From UBA5078 sp040384465 (GTDB taxonomy: Bacteria > Pseudomonadota > Gammaproteobacteria > Pseudomonadales > Pseudohongiellaceae): a stretch of DNA of 64,000 bases. The notes beneath the pieces were generated by a model. It made no database searches. It had not been told where the DNA came from and was given only the letters and a program-made list of their open reading frames with translations. The position numbers and the translations under genes were made by a program. The stretch is from assembly GCA_040384465.1 (NCBI GenBank), contig JAZKJF010000002.1, forward strand, positions 62,001 through 126,000, in the 5' to 3' direction. Within the stretch, counting starts at the first letter, position 1. Every line of letters begins with the position of its first letter. Below are positions 17,094 through 26,394 of this stretch, piece after piece.

Positions 17094-17666
17094 TTATCCG
17101 CGCAGGACTCGTCCGGACTGGAGATCGATAATAGTAGAAGGTTTGTCCCTGGCACCCAGCCTGCCATGAAGCAGGCCATCAATATCACGTCCTAGTTGTT
17201 TGACGACCTGCAGTGAGGTTCGGGCAGGCTGATGTCCCGCCTTGTTGGCAGAAGTCGAAACCAGTGGTCCACCAAACGCCAGACAGAGAGCCGCTACCAA
17301 GGGGTGTGCTGACACTCTTACTGCCACGCTGTCGTGGTCACCTTTGATCCACGGCGGGATCAGCTGGTTGTCGTCTGGAAGGAGCCAGGTTGTGGGGCCA
17401 GGCCAGGAGGCCAGCAATTGCTTGCGCTGTGCGGATGTCAGAGGGTCAAGCAAGTCAGCGACTTGATCAACAGAGCCAGCGACCAGGATTAATCCTTTGC
17501 TCACTGGTCGCTTTTTGATCTCTAACAACCGCAGGGTGGCGGCTTCGTTGTCGGGATCACAGCCCAGCCCCCAAACGGCTTCAGTGGGGTAGGCGAGAAC
17601 CTCTCCATCAAGCAAACGGTTCGCGGCCTGTGTCACCTGCCAGCTGTTGATCGCTGCTGTTGCCAC
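17094..17666 (-). CDS. tsaC: Threonylcarbamoyl-AMP synthase (YrdC/TsaC)
   Basis: 190 aa single-domain YrdC protein. It makes threonylcarbamoyl-AMP from threonine, bicarbonate and ATP, the first step of the t6A37 modification of tRNAs that read ANN codons. Conserved features include YPTEAVWGLGCDPDN near the N terminus, KKRPVSKGLILV and the VSTSANKAGHQPA loop. It sits between purE and hemF, close to the Pseudomonas order dprA-yrdC-hemF. Confidence 0.93.
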   Translation of the reverse strand: MATAAINSWQVTQAANRLLDGEVLAYPTEAVWGLGCDPDNEAATLRLLEIKKRPVSKGLILVAGSVDQVADLLDPLTSAQRKQLLASWPGPTTWLLPDDNQLIPPWIKGDHDSVAVRVSAHPLVAALCLAFGGPLVSTSANKAGHQPARTSLQVVKQLGRDIDGLLHGRLGARDKPSTIIDLQSGRVLRG

Positions 17667-17686
17667 TGTGCCGCTCCGTATGACGC

Positions 17687-18190
17687 TTATTTGCGGGTTT
17701 CCTGCAGTGCACGATCCTGTGCCATGACATTCTGAGCTTTCTGTTCCCGCTCCGCTTTCACACGCAAGGCCAGTGCCTCATCTTTGAGAGCAAGAATCTG
17801 CGCGGCAAGATAGCCCGCATTCTTGGCGCCGGTCTTGCCAATGGCGACAGTCGCTACCGGGATGCCCGCAGGCATTTGCACTGTCGAGAGCAGTGAATCC
17901 ATTCCCTGCATGGGGCCGGAGTCGATTGGCACTCCAATGACCGGCTTCAGTGTGTGAGCAGCAACCGCACCAGCCAGGTGAGCAGCCAGACCGGCACCCG
18001 CGATAAATACCTCACAACCACGAGTGACCGCGTCAGCAATGTATTGCTGAGTCGCAGCCGGGGTCCGGTGTGCGGACGTGATTTTCATTTCGCAGCGAAC
18101 ACCCAGGCTGCCCAGAACGTCAGCAGCTCCCTGCATGACAGAAAGGTCCGATTCAGACCCCATGAGTACCGCAACAAATGCGCCAGCCAT
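17687..18190 (-). CDS. purE: N5-carboxyaminoimidazole ribonucleotide mutase
   Basis: 167 aa, purine pathway step interconverting N5-CAIR and CAIR. The N-terminal GSESDLSVMQGAADVLGSLG, the catalytic region SAHRTP and DSLLSTVQMPAGIPVATVAIG are characteristic. The C terminus has an extra charged helix (ALRVKAEREQKAQNVMAQD) beyond the core. It stands alone between dprA and tsaC. The usual partner purK does not follow, so either it lies elsewhere or this enzyme uses CO2 directly as class II PurE does. SAHRTP favours class I. Confidence 0.92.
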   Translation of the reverse strand: MAGAFVAVLMGSESDLSVMQGAADVLGSLGVRCEMKITSAHRTPAATQQYIADAVTRGCEVFIAGAGLAAHLAGAVAAHTLKPVIGVPIDSGPMQGMDSLLSTVQMPAGIPVATVAIGKTGAKNAGYLAAQILALKDEALALRVKAEREQKAQNVMAQDRALQETRK

Positions 18191-18272
18191 TACATTACCC
18201 CTACAGGAATTTTTGAGGACGTGAAATTACAGCAGTCTGTTTGGGGTTGCAAGTGCATGGTCAACCTCTCAA

Positions 18273-19406
18273 TCAGCCCAAGACATAGCGACCCGATTCA
18301 CAACGCACCCTTCCACTTAACTCGAGCCCCAGCAGGATAGCGTGCAGTGCGGGCAGCTCCATCTGCAGGCGTTCGATCAAGTCGTCGACTGTGACTGGAT
18401 CGTAACCAATCTGCTGCAAAACTGCTCGCTCTTCTTTGTCTGGTTTGCCGTCATGCACAACCGTCAGCTGCCGGGTAGCAGCCTGCTCAACGCCCGGCAT
18501 CAGCAAGGCTTCAAGCTGAAATTCGACAAGCGCACCAATCTGCTCTACTACCTGCTCAGGAGCATCGACCAACGTTGCTCCCTCACGAATCAGGCGATGA
18601 CATCCTCGGCTTAGAGGATTGCGGACAGAGCCCGGCACAGCAAAAACCTCTCTATTCTGCTCCATGGCCATTCGTGCCGTGATCAGTGAACCACTCCGCT
18701 CAGCGGCCTCAATGACAATGACGCCCAGACTCATGCCGCTGATGATGCGATTACGTCTCGGAAAGTGTTCGGCACGGGCGGCACTGCCCAGCGGTAACTC
18801 GGAAACCAGAGCCCCTCTCTCACACATCTGCTGAGCCAGTTTGAGATTGCTGGGCGGATAGATCCGATCAACCCCACAACCTAAAACACCAACTGTGGTC
18901 GCGCGAGCCTTGCTCGCCGCCAGATGCGCAGCGGTGTCGATCCCCCGGGCGAGTCCACTGCAAACGGAAAATCCACGACGCCCCAGATCAGCAGCAAACA
19001 GTGCGGCGACTTCGCGACCATCAACACTGCAATGTCGACTGCCCACAATGGCGATCTGGGGAATCAATAGCGCTTCCGGCTGACCTCTGACGAAAAGCCA
19101 CGCCGGAGGATCAACAATCTGTTTCAACAAAGGAGGGTAGCCGTTGTCGCGTATCGTGATGATGTGGTTGCCTGACTGCTGACGCCACAACAACGCGCTT
19201 GCTGTGTGCGGTGGCACCACCGTCTGCTGCAGTGAGTGGCAAATGCTCCTCTGCAACTCTGTAGAAGCGCCGCTTGCACGCAAGGCAGGCGAATCCAAAG
19301 CCGCTTCTGGAGAAACAAACTCCTTTAAAAGGCGACTTAACAGAGTGGAGGGAAGAGCTGCGTATTCAGAAAGGGCGAGCCATCGGCTAAGGTTCGTTTG
19401 GTCCAT
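18273..19406 (-). CDS. dprA: DNA processing protein DprA/Smf
   Basis: 377 aa protein that loads RecA on incoming single-stranded DNA in transformation. The Rossmann-like core is seen as GSRHCSVDGREVAALFAADLGRRG, CSGLARGIDTAAHLAA, GVLGCGVDRIYPPSN, FPRRNRIISG and SGSLITARMA. The N terminus has a SAM/HhH-like region and the C terminus a winged helix (DPVTVDDLIERLQMELPALHAILLGLEL). I chose the ATG at 19406 because AAGGA is properly spaced before it; an ATG at 19415 overlaps that ribosome site. It follows the LysM gene, as in Pseudomonas. Confidence 0.94.
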   Translation of the reverse strand: MDQTNLSRWLALSEYAALPSTLLSRLLKEFVSPEAALDSPALRASGASTELQRSICHSLQQTVVPPHTASALLWRQQSGNHIITIRDNGYPPLLKQIVDPPAWLFVRGQPEALLIPQIAIVGSRHCSVDGREVAALFAADLGRRGFSVCSGLARGIDTAAHLAASKARATTVGVLGCGVDRIYPPSNLKLAQQMCERGALVSELPLGSAARAEHFPRRNRIISGMSLGVIVIEAAERSGSLITARMAMEQNREVFAVPGSVRNPLSRGCHRLIREGATLVDAPEQVVEQIGALVEFQLEALLMPGVEQAATRQLTVVHDGKPDKEERAVLQQIGYDPVTVDDLIERLQMELPALHAILLGLELSGRVRCESGRYVLG

Positions 19407-19452
19407 TTTGATCATCCTTGATCAGCAGGTTCAGAAGACAGATGTATATCTA

Positions 19453-20508
19453 TCAGGGAGCTTTGACTTCGCTCCCCGCCAAGGCGGGCTCACTCAGGGA
19501 CAGAATGACGCCGTAACTGACCTTGTCAAAAATCTTGTAGGCCATCAGTATGCCGATCTCAGTGGACGGCAGCTCGACTCTCTTGTCCGTCACTGGATCA
19601 CGAACCAGATCACCCGCTTTGTGAATGGACAACACATCGCCAAGCTTGAGCCCGTCACGCTCCCCCAGATTCATCACCACTGATTCGAACTGAGCGGCCT
19701 TGCTCTGGTTGCTGAGCAGTCCGATGATCTCTCCATCTATCCCATTCACGGGGGTGGTTGGGAAAAAGCTGGGGTTGATCGGATTGACTTCACGCGGCAA
19801 CAATCTGTCGCCAGCCTTGAGCTCTTCCTTGCTGCTGGAAATGATGGCCTTGCGCAGGTCCGCTCCCTCATCAGCCACGATTTCAACAGACCCTAGGTTG
19901 ATGGCTTCCTGCCCCAGCAATTCATCATTCTCTGCGTCTTCATAGGCGACACCCAGCCTGAAGACATCGTAACTGCTGACGCCGCTTGCCCAATCTCCTT
20001 TCGCATAAATTTCGTGTCCTGCGCCAACAATCAAATTTCCTGCCGCACTCGCAAGAATGTAAGGAGCAGACTCGTAGGTCTCGATGTCGACGATACGATT
20101 TTCTACCAGAAAGCCTGACAAGGCCTGACGAGGAATGGCTGGGATCGGGCTGAGCAGGGGGGCTTCACGAACTTGAGGGCTCAGTCTCACCGTTGGGCGC
20201 GTGCCACGATCAAGCACAATGCGCGGACTTCCATCTTGATAGACCAGGCTCAATGTATCGCCGGGGTAAATCAAATCCGGGTCACTGATCGCGGAATTGA
20301 CTTGCCAGATTTCTGGCCAGCGCCAGGGATCTTCAAGAAAAACCGATGAAATATCCCAGAGCGTGTCCCCTTCCTTGACGACATAGGTAGCCGGTGCGTT
20401 GGGGGAAAGCTGCAGGGTTTGTGCCTGAACACTCACCCATGTGAGCGCCATAACAACGCCAACGGCGCAAAATGTCACTAAACTCTTCAGTCCTGACACG
20501 TTCATCAT
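19453..20508 (-). CDS. Secreted LysM-domain protein
   Basis: 351 aa with a signal peptide (LVTFCAVGVVMALTWVSVQA, cut after Ala near residue 29) and one LysM domain right after it (YVVKEGDTLWDISSVFLEDPWRWPEIW...IYPGDTLSLVY), which binds peptidoglycan. The rest is a beta-rich region with no family I can name. The same gene sits between dprA and def in Pseudomonas (PA0020-like). It is divergent from def with a 125-bp gap. A cell-wall role is inference from LysM. Confidence 0.9.
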   Translation of the reverse strand: MMNVSGLKSLVTFCAVGVVMALTWVSVQAQTLQLSPNAPATYVVKEGDTLWDISSVFLEDPWRWPEIWQVNSAISDPDLIYPGDTLSLVYQDGSPRIVLDRGTRPTVRLSPQVREAPLLSPIPAIPRQALSGFLVENRIVDIETYESAPYILASAAGNLIVGAGHEIYAKGDWASGVSSYDVFRLGVAYEDAENDELLGQEAINLGSVEIVADEGADLRKAIISSSKEELKAGDRLLPREVNPINPSFFPTTPVNGIDGEIIGLLSNQSKAAQFESVVMNLGERDGLKLGDVLSIHKAGDLVRDPVTDKRVELPSTEIGILMAYKIFDKVSYGVILSLSEPALAGSEVKAP

Positions 20509-20633
20509 TACAATTCCAACCTGGTGGTGGGGTTCGTCATCTTAGCAATTAGGTATACTGAGCACTAGAAGCAGTTCACAGTACGGACAATTATTTCAGG
20601 CCTGACAGCCGTGCAAACGGGTCAGTTAACACT

Positions 20634-21140
20634 ATGGCAATACTAGCAATTCTCGAATTCCCCGACCTTCGGCTACGCAAAAAAGCGACTCCGGTGACAG
20701 AGGTCACGGATGCATTGAGAAAGACCATCGACGACATGTTCGAGACCATGTATGCCGCCCCTGGCATCGGGCTCGCCGCGACACAAGTGGATGTTCACAA
20801 GCAGCTTATCGTTATCGACATTTCCGAAAATAAGGATTGTCCCCTGGTTTTCATCAACCCCTCGGTTGAGATTATAGATCAGGAACTGGCCGAGTATGAC
20901 GAAGGCTGCCTGTCGGTGCCCGGTTTCTATGAGACCGTCTCGCGCCCGCGTCTGGTCCGCATCAAAGCTCTGGATCGGGATGGCAAACCCTTCGAGCTGG
21001 AGACGGATGGCCTGCTGGCAACCTGCATTCAACACGAGATGGATCACCTGAACGGAAAACTTTTTGTGGACTACCTGAGTGCGCTGAAGCGGGAACGTAT
21101 TCGCTCCAAACTGGAAAAAGCCCACAAAGAATCCGCCTGA
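20634..21140 (+). CDS. def: Peptide deformylase
   Basis: 168 aa iron metalloenzyme that removes the N-formyl group from nascent proteins. All three motifs are present: GIGLAATQ (near residue 45), EGCLSVP (Cys ligand, near 90) and QHEMDHLNG (two His ligands and catalytic Glu, near 133). The length equals E. coli Def. It starts the rightward run def-fmt-rsmB-trkA-trkH, with fmt 26 bp downstream, the standard coupling of deformylase and formyltransferase. Confidence 0.98.
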   Translation: MAILAILEFPDLRLRKKATPVTEVTDALRKTIDDMFETMYAAPGIGLAATQVDVHKQLIVIDISENKDCPLVFINPSVEIIDQELAEYDEGCLSVPGFYETVSRPRLVRIKALDRDGKPFELETDGLLATCIQHEMDHLNGKLFVDYLSALKRERIRSKLEKAHKESA

Positions 21141-21165
21141 CCTCGCTCGCCACTTCGGAATATGC

Positions 21166-22167
21166 ATGCACCCTTTGAAAATAGTCTTCGCCGGAACCCC
21201 GCCGTTCGCAGCCCAGCATTTGCAAGCGTTGCTGGACACTCCGCATCAGATTGTCGGCGTTTATACTCAGCCGGACAGGGCGGCGGGACGAGGCAAACAA
21301 CTGCATCCGAGCGCCGTGAAATCCCTGGCTCAGACGCATGGCCTGCCAGTCTATCAGCCGATGAGCCTGCGCACTGAAGAGGCACAACAAGACCTGGCAG
21401 CACTCGCGCCGGACCTGATGATTGTGGTGGCCTACGGCCTTCTGCTCCCGCAGGCCGTGCTTGATATCCCCCGGTTTGGTTGCATCAACGTCCATGCTTC
21501 GCTGCTGCCGCGCTGGCGCGGAGCGGCCCCCATCGAAAGAGCATTGTTGGCTGGTGACCAGGAAACCGGCGTCACCATCATGCAAATGGACAAAGGTCTG
21601 GACACCGGCGCCATGCTTTGCAAGATCCCCTTGCCGATCTCAGCAGACGATGATCGACAAACGCTTGAATCCCGTCTCGCAGACATTGGCAAAACTGGTC
21701 TCGTGTATTGCCTCCAGAATCTGGAAGCACTGCGTAACACGGCACAAATACAAGACGACAGCCTCAGCACCTATGCCAGCAAACTGGACAAAGCCGAGGC
21801 GCTGATCAACTGGGCACAAAGCGCGCAAGCCATCAACCTGCAGATTCGCAGCGGTATCGGCAGAACCCCCGCGTACAGCCTGCTCGGCGGGGAGCGCATC
21901 CGCTTGCTGAAAGCCTGTCCAAATTCGCAGAAACCCTCGGCGCCTCCAGGCACCATCCTGCAGGCCGACCGGGAGCATCTCCGCATTGCTTGCGTCGACT
22001 CCGTGCTCGATGTGACGTTGCTGCAGTTGCCCGGCAAAAATCCGTTGCTGATTGGTGACATCCTTAATTCCCGGAGAGAGAGCTTCGCACCGGGGCAGTC
22101 TTTCTCGTCCGCTGAAACCGCGCTTGAACCCACTCTTGAAACCATTCTTGAACCCACCGGGCCATGA
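21166..22167 (+). CDS. fmt: Methionyl-tRNA formyltransferase
   Basis: 333 aa enzyme that formylates the initiator Met-tRNA using 10-formyl-tetrahydrofolate. The N-terminal catalytic domain has IVFAGTPPFAAQHLQALL, the active-site block INVHASLLPRWRGAAPIERA and GDQETGVTIMQMDKGLDTGA. The C-terminal tRNA-binding OB domain follows. The extreme C terminus ends in a short repeat (EPTLETILEPTGP) not typical of the family. The last bases overlap the rsmB start by 4 bp (ATGA), so the two are coupled. Confidence 0.97.
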   Translation: MHPLKIVFAGTPPFAAQHLQALLDTPHQIVGVYTQPDRAAGRGKQLHPSAVKSLAQTHGLPVYQPMSLRTEEAQQDLAALAPDLMIVVAYGLLLPQAVLDIPRFGCINVHASLLPRWRGAAPIERALLAGDQETGVTIMQMDKGLDTGAMLCKIPLPISADDDRQTLESRLADIGKTGLVYCLQNLEALRNTAQIQDDSLSTYASKLDKAEALINWAQSAQAINLQIRSGIGRTPAYSLLGGERIRLLKACPNSQKPSAPPGTILQADREHLRIACVDSVLDVTLLQLPGKNPLLIGDILNSRRESFAPGQSFSSAETALEPTLETILEPTGP

Positions 22168-23468
22168 AGCCTCTCCCTTTACGTGCCAGTGCAGCAGTCA
22201 TTCTGAGCGGCCTTCTCAATCAGGAGGGCTCACTCGCGACGCTTTCCTCAAAGGCAGCAGAGTTGAGCAAGCCTCAAGAGGGCGCTCTTTTGCAGGAAAT
22301 CTGCTTTGGGACTTGTCGCTGGTATTACCAGCTTGAGGCGATCCTCCGGCAGTTGATCACCAAACCCTTGAAGGAGAAGGACGCCGATGTGCGTTGCCTG
22401 CTTCTGATCGGCATTTACCAGCTTCATTATCTGCGGGTTCCCGAGTACGCCGTTGTCAACGAGACCGTGGCGGCGACTCAGGCGCTCGGCAAGCAGTGGG
22501 CGAAGGGCTTGGTCAATGCTGTATTACGTAACTTCCTGCGTGATAGCGAAAACTTGCTGCAAAAAGCCAACGCATCACAGGAGTCACGTTACGCGCACCC
22601 TTTATGGCTGATAAAACGTATTCGGACTGCCTGGCCCGACCATTGGGAAGCCGTATTGGCCGCCAACAACCAGCATCCTCCTATGACGCTGAGGGTCAAT
22701 TGCAGCAAGATCTCCCGCGCAGACTATTTGGACTTGTTGGCACAGTCCGATTTGCCTGCTCAGCCCGGCGCGCTGACATCCACTGCTATTTATCTGGAAT
22801 CACCCTGTCCCGTAGATGCGTTGCCCGGTTTCAGAGACGGCCTGGTCAGCGTACAGGATGAAGCTTCCCAGCTGATCCCGGGCCTCATGGCTCTTGAATC
22901 TGGTTTGTCTATTCTCGATGCCTGCGCGGCGCCTGGTGGCAAAACCTGCCATCTCCTGGAAAGCGTGCGCTTACCTTCGCGCATGGTTGCAATCGATAAC
23001 GACGCGCGCAGATTAGAGAGGTTGCACCAGAATCTCGCGCGCCTGCAGTTCTCTGCCGAGGTCGTGGTGGCAGACGCCAGTGCTGTCACAGACTGGTGGG
23101 ATGGGAGACTATTCGACAGAATCCTTCTGGACGCTCCGTGCTCCGCCACCGGAATCATCCGGCGTCACCCAGATATCAAATTGCTGCGACGGGATACCGA
23201 TCTGGAAAAGCTGCGACAAATTCAGTCTGACCTGTTGCAGAGCCTGTGGACCTGTCTCAAGCCCGGCGGCTTGTTGCTGTACTCCACGTGCTCTGTGCTG
23301 CCGGAAGAAAACACGAATATCGTCGAGGCCTTTCTGCATCAGCATTCCGATGCAGAACATGAAGCAATTCACGCGGATTGGGGAGTAGAATGCGCCCGTG
23401 GCAGACAACTGCTTCCGCTTCCTCATGGCAATGACGGTTTCTATTTCGCCAGATTGCGGAAGTCCTGA
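22164..23468 (+). CDS. rsmB: 16S rRNA m5C967 methyltransferase
   Basis: 434 aa. The N-terminal NusB-like RNA-binding domain (about residues 1-140) is followed by a Rossmann methyltransferase domain. The SAM site is LDACAAPGGKTCHLLE, and the two catalytic cysteines are in LDAPCSATGIIRRHPD and YSTCSVLPEENT. It methylates C967 of 16S rRNA. It overlaps fmt by 4 bp and precedes trkA by 65 bp, exactly the Pseudomonas and E. coli order. Confidence 0.96.
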   Translation: MKPLPLRASAAVILSGLLNQEGSLATLSSKAAELSKPQEGALLQEICFGTCRWYYQLEAILRQLITKPLKEKDADVRCLLLIGIYQLHYLRVPEYAVVNETVAATQALGKQWAKGLVNAVLRNFLRDSENLLQKANASQESRYAHPLWLIKRIRTAWPDHWEAVLAANNQHPPMTLRVNCSKISRADYLDLLAQSDLPAQPGALTSTAIYLESPCPVDALPGFRDGLVSVQDEASQLIPGLMALESGLSILDACAAPGGKTCHLLESVRLPSRMVAIDNDARRLERLHQNLARLQFSAEVVVADASAVTDWWDGRLFDRILLDAPCSATGIIRRHPDIKLLRRDTDLEKLRQIQSDLLQSLWTCLKPGGLLLYSTCSVLPEENTNIVEAFLHQHSDAEHEAIHADWGVECARGRQLLPLPHGNDGFYFARLRKS

Positions 23469-23533
23469 TTCGAGTCACGGTGTCACCAGCACAAGCCTGG
23501 CAGTCAATTGAAATGGGTGGGCTACAACAGTAA

Positions 23534-24907
23534 ATGAAGATCATCATTCTCGGCGCAAACCATGTAGCCGTTTCACTTGCAGAGAATCTTGCCAGCGAAG
23601 CAAATGACATCACGATTGTCGACACGGACGCCGACCATTTGCGAGAGCTGAAAGACCGGATCGATGTTGGCACGGTCGTCGGACAACCGTCATACCCTGA
23701 TGTTCTGCGGATGGCGGGTGCCGAGGACGCAGACATGCTGATCGCGGTGACCGAGAATGACGAAGTCAATCTGGTCGCCTGCCAGATTGCTCATACCCTG
23801 TTCAAAACTCCCAAGAAAATCTGTCGCCTGCGTTCGGCCTCCTACATGGCCAATGAAAGCCTGTTCAGCCCAAGCGGTATTGCCGCTGACGTCGTGATCA
23901 GTCCCGAACAACTGGTATCGCTGTACATCGAACGCCTGATTGACTTGCCCGGCTCACTGCAGGTGCTGGATTTTGCGGATGGCAAGGCGCAGCTCGTCGC
24001 GGTGAAAGCCTATTACGGCGGCCCACTCGTAGGGCAGGAAATTCGCTTCCTGCGCGCACACATGCCTTCCGTCGATACTCGGGTTGCCGCCATTTTTCGT
24101 CGTGACCGGGCCATCATGCCCGAAGGGTCGACCGTGATCGAAGCGGACGACGAAGTGTTTTTCATCGCCGCGCAAGGCAATATCAGAGCCGTCATGGGCG
24201 AGCTTCGACGTTTGGACAAACCCTACAAGCGCCTGATCATCGCCGGTGGCGGCAATATCGGTTCACGTCTTGCGGAAGCTATAGAACACCGTTATCAAGT
24301 CAAAATTATCGAAAGCAATGCAGATCGCTGCACCCATCTCTCAGAGCGTCTCAACAAAGCGATTGTTCTGAATGGTGTCGCATCAGATAAAAAACTGCTG
24401 CTGGCAGAAAGCATCGAAGACACTGATGTCTTTCTCGCCCTGACCAACGATGACGAAGCCAATATCATGTCTTCCATGCTCGCCAAGCGTCTGGGTGCCC
24501 GCAAAGTGATGACGCTGATCAACAACCCCGCCTATGTCGATTTGGTACAGGGTGGCGAGATTGATATCGCGATTTCTCCTCAACTGGCATCCATCGGCAG
24601 CCTGCTCACCCATGTGCGGCGCGGCGATATCGTCAACGTACACTCCCTGCGCCGAGGCGCCGCTGAAGCGCTGGAGGCCATCGCGCACGGCGATATCCAC
24701 TCCTCGAAAGTGGTCGGCAAGGCCATTGAGGATATCGATCTGCCGCACGGAACCACCATCGGTGCAATCGTCCGTAATGATGAGGTGTTGATCGCACACG
24801 ATGATATTGTCGTGCAATCCGGTGATCACGTTATTCTCTTCCTGGTCGACAAGAAGCGAATTCCAGAGGTAGAGAGACTCTTCCAGGTTGGGCTGACTTT
24901 CTTCTGA
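23534..24907 (+). CDS. trkA: Trk potassium uptake regulatory NAD-binding protein
   Basis: 457 aa with two tandem RCK units, each a Rossmann NAD-binding fold (RCK-N) plus an RCK-C ligand domain. The first fold starts IIILGANHVAVSLAENL and the second RLIIAGGGNIGSRLAEAIE (near residue 234). It forms the cytoplasmic ring that gates TrkH in response to ATP and NAD. The first glycine motif is degenerate (GANHVA rather than GAGxVG), which is also common in Pseudomonas-type TrkA. trkH follows after 35 bp. Confidence 0.96.
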   Translation: MKIIILGANHVAVSLAENLASEANDITIVDTDADHLRELKDRIDVGTVVGQPSYPDVLRMAGAEDADMLIAVTENDEVNLVACQIAHTLFKTPKKICRLRSASYMANESLFSPSGIAADVVISPEQLVSLYIERLIDLPGSLQVLDFADGKAQLVAVKAYYGGPLVGQEIRFLRAHMPSVDTRVAAIFRRDRAIMPEGSTVIEADDEVFFIAAQGNIRAVMGELRRLDKPYKRLIIAGGGNIGSRLAEAIEHRYQVKIIESNADRCTHLSERLNKAIVLNGVASDKKLLLAESIEDTDVFLALTNDDEANIMSSMLAKRLGARKVMTLINNPAYVDLVQGGEIDIAISPQLASIGSLLTHVRRGDIVNVHSLRRGAAEALEAIAHGDIHSSKVVGKAIEDIDLPHGTTIGAIVRNDEVLIAHDDIVVQSGDHVILFLVDKKRIPEVERLFQVGLTFF

Positions 24908-24942
24908 CCCTGTTTTCAACTGACGGCTATCACTAACAACCT

Positions 24943-26394
24943 ATGCACTTTTCCATCGTCTTCAGGATTCTTGGCGTACTGCTGATGCTCTTCAGCGTCC
25001 TCGCCAACCTGCCATCAATCCTGGTGTCATTACTCTATGCCGATAGCGAATTGTCCTCGTTTGTCACCTCACTGCTGATTACCTTCCTGACCGGTTTTTT
25101 GCTTTGGGTGCTGACTCTCAAATCCGGCAAAGAACTGCGCACACGCGACGGTTTTCTGATCGTGACATTGTTCTGGTCAGTGCTGGGGGTATTCGGGGCG
25201 TTACCTTTTTTCTTTTCAGAGGCCCTGCCTCTCTCCATCACCAATGCTGTCTTTGAGTCGATCTCGGGTTTGAGCACGACCGGGGCGACTGTCATCGTAG
25301 GGCTTGATGATCTGCCAAGATCGATGCTCTTTTACCGACAGCAACTGCAATGGCTGGGTGGTATGGGAATTGTGGCGTTGGCGGTAGCTGTGCTGCCAAT
25401 GCTTGGGATCGGCGGCATGCAACTCTATCGCGCAGAGAGTCCGGGCCCCGTGAAGAACGACAACCTCGTGCCAAGACTCGCAGAAACGGCACAAGCCCTT
25501 TGGTACATTTATCTGGCACTGACAGCCGTGTGTACCCTCTGTTTCTGGGCGGCAGGAATGAGTCTGTTTGACGCCATTTGCCACAGCTTCGCGACCGTAT
25601 CGATTGGAGGGTTCTCGACACACGACAGCAGCCTGGCGTTCTTTGACAGTCACATCATCAACACCATCGCTATCGTTTTCATGTTTCTCGCTGGTATCAA
25701 TTTCGCGCTGCATTTCGCCGCCTGGCGACATCACAGCATCACGCAGTATCTCAAGGACACTGAACTCAAATTCTACGCCGCTATCCTTGGGATTGTGTCA
25801 GCCGTGACGGTCATGGTGCTGTATTTTTCCAACACTTACGGTGTACTGGACTCCGTGGTCCACGGAGTATTTCAGAGCGTTTCGATCGCCACGACAACCG
25901 GATTCACCACTGCAGACTTCAGTTCCTGGCCATCCGTACTGCCCTATATGCTGATTTATGCCTCCATCATCGGGGCCTGTGCAGGCTCGACTGGTGGTGG
26001 CATGAAGGTCATCCGTATCCTGCTGATTCTCAAGCAAGGACTGCGAGAGGTGCAGCGGCTGATTCACCCCAACTCCGTCATCCCCATCAAGCTTGGCAGG
26101 ACATTGGTTCCAGATCGGGTTATTGAGTCGGTCTGGGGATTTTTCGCCGTTTACGTGATGGTATTTCTGGCCTTGTTGCTGGCCACCATCGCCACTGGAC
26201 TTGACGTTGTGACCGCCTTCAGCGCGGTGGGCGCGAGCATCAATAATCTCGGCCCAGGACTGGAGGGGGTGGCACTGAATTACAGTGAAATTCCCGCTAC
26301 AGCAAAATGGATTCTCTGTTTTGCCATGCTGCTGGGGCGTCTTGAGATCTTCACCTTGTTGGTATTGTTCCTGCCGATGTTCTGGCGACGTTAA
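24943..26394 (+). CDS. trkH: Trk system potassium uptake membrane protein
   Basis: 483 aa K+ translocating subunit with four membrane-pore-membrane repeats. Selectivity-filter regions are visible as GLSTTGATVI, FATVSIGGFSTHDS, IATTTGFTTADFS and FSAVGASINNLGPG. The intramembrane loop after the third repeat has the usual small residues (GACAGSTGGGMKVIRI). It pairs with TrkA upstream. Its TAA stop overlaps the stop of the convergent acyltransferase in a shared TTAA, so no terminator separates them. Confidence 0.96.
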   Translation: MHFSIVFRILGVLLMLFSVLANLPSILVSLLYADSELSSFVTSLLITFLTGFLLWVLTLKSGKELRTRDGFLIVTLFWSVLGVFGALPFFFSEALPLSITNAVFESISGLSTTGATVIVGLDDLPRSMLFYRQQLQWLGGMGIVALAVAVLPMLGIGGMQLYRAESPGPVKNDNLVPRLAETAQALWYIYLALTAVCTLCFWAAGMSLFDAICHSFATVSIGGFSTHDSSLAFFDSHIINTIAIVFMFLAGINFALHFAAWRHHSITQYLKDTELKFYAAILGIVSAVTVMVLYFSNTYGVLDSVVHGVFQSVSIATTTGFTTADFSSWPSVLPYMLIYASIIGACAGSTGGGMKVIRILLILKQGLREVQRLIHPNSVIPIKLGRTLVPDRVIESVWGFFAVYVMVFLALLLATIATGLDVVTAFSAVGASINNLGPGLEGVALNYSEIPATAKWILCFAMLLGRLEIFTLLVLFLPMFWRR

